From: Leucocoprinus leucothites
Taxonomy: Eukaryota; Basidiomycota; Agaricomycetes; Agaricales; Agaricaceae
Direction of reading: 5' to 3'
Length of the DNA: 64,000 nucleotides
NCBI GenBank assembly: GCA_013368445.1
Contig: JAACJO010000005.1
Location: 2,232,001 to 2,296,000 of the forward strand
Shown here: one piece after another, positions 56,770 through 64,000 of the stretch
Layout of the letters: each line of letters begins with the position of its first letter
Numbering within the stretch: position 1 is the stretch's first letter
Program-made: the position numbers and the translations under genes
The notes under the pieces: generated by a model
Seen by the model: only the letters and a program-made list of their open reading frames with translations
Told to the model about the DNA's origin: nothing
Database searches by the model: none

Positions 56770-58926
56770 ATGCAACGCCGCTCCTTTCTACACCCAAACT
56801 GTGCCTATACGATCTCAAATGCACGACAAAAGCAACAAGAATCGGCTTTACAAAACCCAGATATCTTTGTAGTTCCCCCTGAAGAGGATCAAACACCTAC
56901 TTGGTGCTGCTACAATTCTCAACAGAATTTGGCTGACGAGGACGAACAAGAATACACCTTGAGATATCCTCAGGCTTCCTCATATACTCCCTACTTTCAC
57001 AGAGACGCCTCTGGAAGCGAAGGACTCATTCTACCCGCTCGCAACGGGTCAAGCGAGACAAGGTCAATCGTTGATGCTTTGGGAGATGCAGACGACTTTT
57101 CAGACAGTGACCATGAGCCTTCGGACATGGAGTTGGAGGAGGACGAGGAAAACGATGGAATTCTTCCTGAAATGGAGACAGATTACAGACGCACTCGCCA
57201 ACACCGACATTACACCCAAGAATTTGGCGTTCAACTTCGTCCACCACGACTAGAAGCTGACAACGACTCTGACATAGTTGAAATCGTCAAGGTTCGCCGA
57301 AAATCCGCATTCATCAACGATCCCGACGGCAATATCTATGCATCCTCAGGGAGCGTGAGGCATGGGTCAACCTTACGTTCCCGAGCAACCAAGGCATTCC
57401 AATCTCTCAGAGGGAGCCTTCGAACGTCATCTAGAGCTGCGTCCGGGTCCCAAGACTTGGAAGGCTCATTATCGAGTGGCAGATCCAAAAGTTCTCTCGG
57501 ATTTCGTTCCAAGTCAAGATCAAAACCCCGGGCTCAGGATATCTTTTCCCCGGTTGAAAACATACCCCAGCCAGCACGTTCCCATACACCAGAGCTACTA
57601 CGGCGATCCTCAGGTCGCATTTCCGAATTTTTCGGTCCCGCGCTTAAGCGACGGGCCTCAGCTGCTTCGTTTACTTCATCAGCCCACCAATCAACGGGAT
57701 CAACCCAGCGCACCCAGGAACCTTCCATACAATCATCTAACCAGACACCCTCATCGCCAACATTTGATGGACCTACTACTCCCACTAGGCGCTCTTCATC
57801 TAGCACTCGCAACGAGCTAATAGACGCGGAACAAGGCAACGTACCCACTCCAACAAGGAATCACTACCGGAGACGATCCGAAGATGATGAGCCAACACCC
57901 TCATGGCGTACCACTGGAGTTCAGAATGTTGCTCATCATGACCTGTCGAGGTCAATATCACCCACGCCTGCCCTTCGAACGAATTCCCCTATCCCTGGTA
58001 ACCACCAGGCGAAACGAGGATTCAGCATCCTCAATCTCCACAGAATATTTCAAAAAACCGCTCCTCAGTCATCTTCTGATGCTCTACCGCAGTCCATGCG
58101 CCAAGCTTCCAGCGGCAGCTCAGCATGTCCGTCCTTATCTTCCACACCCCCTAGCGAGTGGTCGGGGCGCACGTCCCCTACTACAGACTCCGTACCCCAA
58201 ACTCCTACCAGTTTCGATGAGAACGAGTTCGGGCACACCATTGTCCCCGTGCAAAGCTCCAGCACCGTTGGCAGTGGTATAAATTTTGGGTCGGGCGGTG
58301 CCATTAGCTATTTGTCTTCTAATTCCATTTCCAGTGAAGGCACAGTAGCAACACCCGGTCATAGTTTCAGTAGATCCAACGACGGCTTGTCTGGGAAGAA
58401 GGGCTTGAAGGACAGTTTCTTCCACAACAGTGCTCCACTCGCTAGTTCTACACCAGAGCTTTCTCGACCCTCAATGTCTAGCTCGCGTTCAGTCGTATCC
58501 ACAAGCACTGCTGGCGGTGCTGAGCCCAGTGCGAGAGGCCGAATGAGTGAGAGTACAATCTCTAGTCCTCTTGAAGCATCGCCAGAGCCCCCCTTTGACA
58601 TGAGTTTGCATCTGAACGTTGACCTTGATCTCGGCCTAGGGATTAACATAGCACCTAGTGCGAGTGGGGGGATACTTTCCTCTAATGGTATGGGCAAAGC
58701 TGCTGCCCCTGGTAGTACGCTTCGAAAAAATCGTGGGCGAGCCAACCTTTCCCGGAGTCTTAGCCTGAAGAACCTGGGGAATAAGCTTGGAATTGGGAAG
58801 CAAGATGTGCCACCAGTGCCTCTATTGCCCGGGAAGAACGGTGGAGAAATGGACTTCGAGATGAAGCTCAATTCTTTGCATTTCGATGAGATATCGTTTG
58901 ATGTGGATAGATTCGTCGCTCGATGA
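56770..58926 (+). CDS. Intronless, largely disordered 718-residue protein
   Basis: I do not recognise the family. A single uninterrupted frame from ATG 56770 (MQRRSFLHPNCAYTISNARQ) to TGA 58924-58926, unusual in this intron-dense window. The sequence is rich in Ser, Pro, Arg and Asn, with an acidic block (57120-57170) and many Ser-Arg runs (57370-57560: SRATKAFQSLRGSLRTSSRA). The C-terminal 70 residues look more conserved: ANLSRSLSLKNLGNKLGIGK, PPVPLLPGKNG, then MKLNSLHFDEISFDVDRFVAR at the very end, which could be a short binding motif. No membrane segment or signal peptide. Possibly a phosphorylated scaffold or regulatory protein; this is inference. Starts 97 bases from the divergent RNase Z start. 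Confidence 0.75.
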   Translation: MQRRSFLHPNCAYTISNARQKQQESALQNPDIFVVPPEEDQTPTWCCYNSQQNLADEDEQEYTLRYPQASSYTPYFHRDASGSEGLILPARNGSSETRSIVDALGDADDFSDSDHEPSDMELEEDEENDGILPEMETDYRRTRQHRHYTQEFGVQLRPPRLEADNDSDIVEIVKVRRKSAFINDPDGNIYASSGSVRHGSTLRSRATKAFQSLRGSLRTSSRAASGSQDLEGSLSSGRSKSSLGFRSKSRSKPRAQDIFSPVENIPQPARSHTPELLRRSSGRISEFFGPALKRRASAASFTSSAHQSTGSTQRTQEPSIQSSNQTPSSPTFDGPTTPTRRSSSSTRNELIDAEQGNVPTPTRNHYRRRSEDDEPTPSWRTTGVQNVAHHDLSRSISPTPALRTNSPIPGNHQAKRGFSILNLHRIFQKTAPQSSSDALPQSMRQASSGSSACPSLSSTPPSEWSGRTSPTTDSVPQTPTSFDENEFGHTIVPVQSSSTVGSGINFGSGGAISYLSSNSISSEGTVATPGHSFSRSNDGLSGKKGLKDSFFHNSAPLASSTPELSRPSMSSSRSVVSTSTAGGAEPSARGRMSESTISSPLEASPEPPFDMSLHLNVDLDLGLGINIAPSASGGILSSNGMGKAAAPGSTLRKNRGRANLSRSLSLKNLGNKLGIGKQDVPPVPLLPGKNGGEMDFEMKLNSLHFDEISFDVDRFVAR

Positions 58927-59516
58927 ATAGTGTAGTTGTTTCAGGACTCAGGTACGCTGCCTTTTCAGCTTGCAAGTGACTACCAACATACTCATGGTGT
59001 TATGTCAGGATATGATATCCCCCCTTTTATCGGATTCAGTTCACAGAATACTCTACTTGTCCAACCCACTCTCTTTTCGTTCTCATGTCATTTTCTCATT
59101 TTCTATCATAATACTTCACTCCTTGACGTCCTTGTTCACGTACATATGGTTCCCCTTTCCACAATTGAAATCATCGGGTTCTTTATCCCCCATGTGACAT
59201 ATTATGTTCTCCCATTTATGCTTTGATTGTCTTCGTATGTTGCCTCATCTAGTGCCAGAGTCTTCGGCACCGAATGTATGTGTATCCATTCTCACTTTTT
59301 GGATAGAGATCCGGAATATTTATTTTAGCTAGCCGTCCCTTGACCTCGTTTTCATGACTATTTTCCTCCTCGTCCTTTGTCTGATATTGTCGTTCTGTTT
59401 TGTTATGTAAATATGATATACAAACCTGGAGTTTGAGGATACGGAATACGGTTTCATTGAAATTTCCATTAATGAGTGGTGGATTAGCGTTACATGTACT
59501 TGTCCCATTCTATGGG
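58927..59516. other. Convergent intergenic region, no gene seen
   Basis: About 590 bases, T-rich on the plus strand (many ttttct/ctcatt runs), consistent with the 3' UTR of the upstream plus-strand gene and of the convergent minus-strand gene. Two overlapping frames (58936-59226, 58970-59197) read as hydrophobic residues because of the T-richness and are not credible genes. Confidence 0.5.
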
Positions 59517-60340
59517 TTATTTACTGACGCTTGACGACGACTGGGTCGAGGAGGTTTTGCTCAAGTCGGCATAAGGAGCATCTATCCAGACAGCCTGCAA
59601 AAGTACATAGCCATGAGCAAGTTTTGCAGAGATTTCGGAAAGGACTGCAACTGTACCTTCGCAATCGTCTGTTCATTACCATCTTTATCCACAACCGTCT
59701 TCACACCTCCCTTGGAAACACTCGGAGTGTTCACAAACCTCACTATACTCTCAACTTTTGCAAGATCAATTCCCAAATCTCGTGTCACGCTTTCGACAGC
59801 TCCCCTGTCAGTCGCACTCTTCCTTGCATTCAACACGCTCGCTAGCTGTGCCGCATAGAATTGAGAACTTGATGCTGTCCGTCCTGGATTTTGCTGTGCG
59901 GTTTCAAGGTTTTGTTCCTGTTGTTGACGCGCCTGGAATAACTGTGCCGTATTTGACGCAGCTTCCTGTTCGCAAAATCCACGTTGGTCAGCCGCAAGAA
60001 AGAGTCGGAAGAGCTCAAAGAACGCACTGGTCGAATTGTTTTCATGTGGTGGTCTACTTTGACGGGACCCAGTTGCTGTAAGTTCGCCAATAGATGTGGG
60101 TCTCGGGCATCTTGTTCAATCGCTGGATGAAGAAGTTTAGGTGTTTAACTGAGCAAAGTTACTTTCACTGGCAAACGTACCTTCCGACTTGTGTTCACTT
60201 GCCAATTGCTCCTGAACCTGTTCTCGCGTCACACCTGCAGGCTTCGGGTCTGAAGGGCCTGGTGTCCGTTTACCGACCCAAGCAGGAGGCTCAGCGCGTT
60301 TTGGTAGCTTTCTTGCTGCTTTTGATGCCGAACTGCCCAT
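59517..60340 (-). CDS. Conserved fungal protein with N-myristoylation-type start
   Basis: Small protein of unknown function. The start MGSSASKAARKLPKRAEPPAW has Gly2, Ser-rich positions 3-6 and following basic residues, the pattern of an N-myristoylated, membrane-tethered protein. Exon 2 gives AIEQDARDPHLLANLQQLGP and VKVDHHMKTIRP. After a 62-base intron: EAASNTAQLFQARQQQEQN, a Gln-rich helix, YAAQLASVLNARKSATDRGA, and a compact C-terminal part (DLGIDLAKVESIVRFVNTPS, VDKDGNEQTIAK). A last exon AVWIDAPYADLSK ends in a Ser-rich tail with stop 59517-59519. Four exons with consistent phases support it as a real gene of about 210 residues. I infer a conserved fungal family but cannot name it. Confidence 0.7.
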
Positions 60341-60996
60341 GAAGAGATGATGTAAGGGACCAAAAGGAATGACCCATCGTCAGCGGAATGACGTTCATGA
60401 TCCAGGGTCGCATCAAACAAGCGCTAAGCGGGCCTCGGGAGAGAAAAATAAAACCTTTGTTCGTTGTATACGTACATCGCAAACAACACGCTGATATACA
60501 GGGGTAAAGTACGTAGAGCGTCATTTTTATCCACCCAAAACCCAGCCCCTCACCTTTTCGGGGAACGAAAACTCCAATACTAAGGTACGCAACAGTGAAA
60601 TAGAGAAAGAAACTAAGTCTATCGTTTTATGGCCACTGGAATCACAGCCGAGTCTTTGTTGTACAAAAATATGAAGCATATGAATGTAAAGAAAAAGTGA
60701 AATGAACTATTCCATCAAACAAGTTACGGGCGCACAAAGCTAAGAAAATAACGTTCCAGCGTCGACCGAACATTGCGCACATGCATGGGCCCATTTTTGT
60801 AGCTGAGGAAGGGGAAAACAGAGGGAAACAGAGAGAGCGGCAACGGAGGGATGTTGGACAGGGGGTATAAAGCAATGAGCGATCGATCCGGAACTTGTTT
60901 AAAAAGCGGTCGATATCTGTAGCCAAAGAGAGACAAGGAGTGTGCGGATTTTTAAAGGAAACATGAAATAGATAGCGTAGGAATAGATAGGGGGTC
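60341..60996. other. Intergenic region, no gene seen
   Basis: About 650 bases holding the promoter of the small myristoyl-type gene and the 3' UTR of the PUF gene, both on the minus strand. The open frames are short and A/T-rich with no family match. Confidence 0.5.
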
Positions 60997-63900
60997 TCAT
61001 GAACATTCGTTTTCAAAGGCGTTCGAGTGATTAGAACCCTCCCATGTTATTGGGGGGTTCTGCTGATAGGTTTGGTACATGTATGGCTGATAAACGTGAT
61101 GTGGCATCTGCTGAGGAGGCATGCCACCATATTGAGGTTGACCAACACCGAGCATGTTAGTAGGCTGAGGCATCGCGGGAGATTGAGCTCCATAGTTCGG
61201 TATATGTGGGCCGGCGCCATTTCCGAGAGCGCGGACGGAGCGAGGGGGCAGTTGCCTTGGGTTGCTTCCATCAGGCGTCCTAGCACCGAAAGGACTGAAA
61301 GGATCGACGGGAGGAGCATACGGAGCGGGTGTAGGCATAGGTTGAACGAGGTTGGGACGACGAACCTGAGCAGGCTGAGGTTGACCATAGCCAGAGTCCA
61401 TAGGCATGGGTGCGGGTCCAGCCTGGGGGTTCTGGCCGCCCATCTGTAAAGCTGCCATCATTGAAGCAAAGCCTTGATCGTTGGGCGGGTACGAAGGAAG
61501 CCCTGGTACACCTGCGAATGCATTCTGGTTCCCGGGCTTTTGTTTCCCACCTGAGGGAATGCTAGAATAGGTGGGTTGGTAGTTGGGAACTTGCAACCCA
61601 ACCTCTTCAATGAGCCTGCGATAAGCTTGAGTCGCAATGACCTTGAGCTCAATCAAGACGCGTTTAGTAGCTTCGACGTAGTTCTGCTTGTCGATAGGGT
61701 CGATGAATACGCTGGTCAAAATTTTGTGCACTACAGCAACCCCATTAACTTGATCCCCCAGGACATCGGTAAGGACATGGTCCCCGGGAGAATTGAAAAG
61801 CGCCTCAACTACTTGACGAGAGGCACTGGGTTCGTTCTTCTGATTGACAATGCGCAGGACTGTAAGCGAAGCCAATTTGTGGGTGCACAGGTGTGAGAGA
61901 TGTGGAGTGAAACGAGGAGCTAGCAAATTGTAGCGTGAGGGGAAGTTAGACGTGTCCAAGAGCCAGGTGAGCAGGAGTGCGCCATTAGGATTGGTAGCTA
62001 GTGGAATCGAATTCAAGATGACGGCTGTTGCAATCCTGCGCTGTTGACTGAGGGTGATAGAAGGGCTTTCCAAGCAAGCCCTCATACTACGAGCACCGAA
62101 GCGTCCCTGGGCAACTTCCCACATACGGTCAACAATGGCATCAAAGATGAAGTCATTGGCAGGCTGCCCAAAGCGCAAGCAGCATCTGAAGATATAGAAT
62201 AAGAAGGACTCCCCACGCCAAAGAATGTATACTCACTGCACGACGTAGTTGCCAAATTGATCCAACAAGAGAGGAGGAGCATAGGCCCTCAAATTCTGAG
62301 CAACCAGAGCTATCTCCTCAGGGGAGGAGACGCATTCGATGATTTTTTGAGCAGCCCAAGTACCATTTTTATGAATCCCAATCATGGCCAAATGCGGAGC
62401 TAGACGCTCCAACATCGCGAAACGAGGCACTGAGGAGCATTTTTCAAATAGCTTTTGAACGACCTAGAGGAAGGTCAGCATGTGTTATAATAAGCGTATC
62501 ATCTTACTCACAGTATTGCCCAACCAGTCCGAAGCAAGGTCAACAATTTCACCATCTATGAAGTCAGTCGCGACTTGGTCTATCTCTTCCGTGTTCATTG
62601 AACCAGAATCAAGGCGTTTTCGGAGTTCACGGAGCTTAGCAGCATCCCAGCGCCTGTTATTGGTCCTTTCGGAGACGAGAGGAATGGTTGTGTAATACAT
62701 GGTCGGAGGACGAAAGTCTGCAGATCGAATTAAGCCCAAATTTTACAAGGGTCATATGCAAAGTAGCTCACCTGCGAGGGCTTGGATGTCAGCTTCTGCG
62801 TCCGAGCTACCTACACTGAGCTCTCGCATTATCATCTGTTGCTCAGTTACCGATGGAGTAAGACCAGGAGGTTTAGCCAATCCATCGGAAACGTTATGGA
62901 TGCCAGAGCCAATCATGCTGAGTAGAAGGTTGGACCTGTAGTTCTCGACCGCTCCACCAAGGACTTGCTGATCGGCAGGGATAGTAGATGCACCCTTGAC
63001 GTTACGAAGAGCATGGATCGTGGCGCCAACACTCAGATCACCAACACCTTGAACAACGACACTTGAGCTTTCTTCCGGACCACCAGCGCCCTCTTGGCCA
63101 TTCTTGACAGGAACTTTAGCGAACCCGATTCTGATGGCACCCACGTCACTTCCCAAGACATCCCGACCATTCAAAGCCTTCCGAGCACGAACCGCATCGT
63201 CAAGACGCTCGAAGTTGACTATGACAAGACAGGATCAGAAGACGAAGATGTCATTAGTGCATCAGACACGTACTGAAGCCGCAATTCTTGTGGGTTAAGA
63301 CTCTAGCAGACTCGATCGGACCATAAGGGCTGAAAACGCTCAGGATCGTGGCAGGGGTAGTGCTTGAAGGGATGGAACCAATCCAGAGAGCACGGGTAGG
63401 AGTAGATTGCAATTGGGCATCCATATTATTGAGGGAACCGTTTCCACTCGCATTCTTGCCCCCAGCGTTGTTAGGCGAAGTAGGACTCGGACTGACAGGT
63501 GTACCCTTTGCTGGAGCGACTGGAGCACTATCAGCCTTGCCAAAACCAATACGAACGAGTTGACCATTCGGCATATTAATATTTCCTCCGAGTCGATTCA
63601 GAACGTCATCTTTGGCGCGGATGGCATCGGCTTGATCAACAAAGTTGACGAAACCGCATTCCTGAAAGAAAAAAAGCTCAGGAAGGATAGCTATTAGGGA
63701 GGAGACAAGGACACACCTTTTCGGGGAGAAGTCGCAAGCTTTCAATGGCACCATAGGGAGCAAAAACGTGAATCAATTGCTCGCTTGTTACAGAACTATC
63801 CAGATTCCCAATCCAAAGCGAACGCGTCGGAGTCTGCATCTGGGAGGACTGTCCCTCTGACTTGGGGGAGAGAGACCTGTTTTGAGTGGGTTGGTTATTA

Positions 63901-64000
63901 GGAGCGAGCAGATAAGCCGATGCCCCCCTTCCCCCTCCTTGAACTTCTCCATTGGGGAAGTGGACAGAGGGAGTAGAAGACGCCCTGGACCCAGCCAGCT
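60997..64000 (-). CDS. RRM and Pumilio-repeat RNA-binding protein (Jsn1/Puf1-like), 5' end outside window
   Basis: Post-transcriptional regulator binding mRNA 3' UTRs. Reading from the right edge: a Ser/Pro/Asn-rich region, an RRM (TRSLWIGNLDSSVTSEQLIH; ECGFVNFVDQADAIRAKDDV), a second RRM (TRALWIGSIPSSTTPATILS; KNCGFINFERLDDAVRARKA, intron inside at about 63220-63275), and a linker. Then a PUF region with helical repeats (APHLAMIGIHKNGTWAAQKI; LLLDQFGNYVVQ; QGRFGARSMRACLESP; THKLASLTVLRIVNQKNEP; GDHVLTDVLGDQVNGVAVVH) over about 61700-62700. The C-terminal tail is Pro/Gln/Tyr-rich and ends GSNHSNAFENECS, stop 60997-60999. RRM plus PUF is the fungal Jsn1/Puf2 architecture. The start codon lies beyond position 64000. 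Confidence 0.9.

Noticed and set aside
58936..59226. Hydrophobic, membrane-like small protein
   Set aside because: The hydrophobic residues follow from T-rich 3' UTR sequence; no conserved pattern and a poor start context.
1..64000. Transposons, viral insertions, CRISPR arrays or biosynthetic cluster
   Set aside because: I saw no reverse transcriptase, transposase, integrase, terminal repeats, spaced direct repeats or polyketide/nonribosomal synthase motifs; this is mostly housekeeping sequence.

Overview
The window is nuclear DNA of a filamentous basidiomycete, most likely an Agaricomycete. Nearly every gene is broken by many short GT-AG introns of about 50-60 bases. The gene set is a fungal housekeeping set (COG4, Vps2, class V myosin, formin, COQ7, GSK-3, Met30/SconB, RNase Z, PUF protein), mixed with families typical of mushroom-forming fungi (DUF6534 membrane protein, fusaric-acid-resistance-like transporter, tyrosine-kinase-like kinase with an HGDL catalytic loop). 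No transposon, CRISPR array or bacterial operon structure is seen. Gene density is about one per 2.5 kb on both strands.

Layout, left to right. 0.1-9.5 kb: UPF0538 protein (-), GH3 beta-glucosidase (+), COG4 (+), ESCRT-III Vps2 (-), AN1 zinc-finger protein (+). 9.7-25 kb: class V myosin (-), FUSC-like transporter (+), formin (+); myosin V and the formin are both actin-polarity proteins. 25.8-32.2 kb: GPI-type PEBP (+), short-chain dehydrogenase (-), DUF6534 protein (+). 32.4-38.3 kb: compact block with an RBM5/10-like splicing protein (-), complex I B15 subunit (+), COQ7 (-), a Jupiter-like PGG-repeat protein (+) and an intron-containing tRNA-Leu(TAA) (-). 38.7-43.4 kb: a large protein joining a kinase domain to RasGEF domains (+), then a small unrecognised two-exon gene (+). 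44-48.3 kb: Met30/SconB F-box WD40 protein (-) and GSK-3 (-). 50.3-64 kb: MFS transporter (+), RNase Z with a long low-complexity tail (-), an intronless disordered 718-residue protein (+), an N-myristoylation-type small protein (-), and an RRM plus Pumilio protein that runs off the right edge (-).

The most striking gene is the kinase-RasGEF fusion at 38706-42793. The reading frame can be followed from a coiled N-terminal domain through a kinase domain, in which the ATP-binding lysine is replaced by arginine, across a 52-base intron into a Ser-rich linker, a RasGEF_N domain and a catalytic RasGEF domain. It looks like a Ras exchange factor governed by a degenerate kinase domain. Other points are an SDR with altered spacing of its catalytic motif, very tight divergent start sites, and a Met/Gly-rich tail on RNase Z.

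All exon structures were inferred by eye from splice signals and protein similarity. Gene ends are usually firm; start codons and some internal exons are less certain and are flagged.
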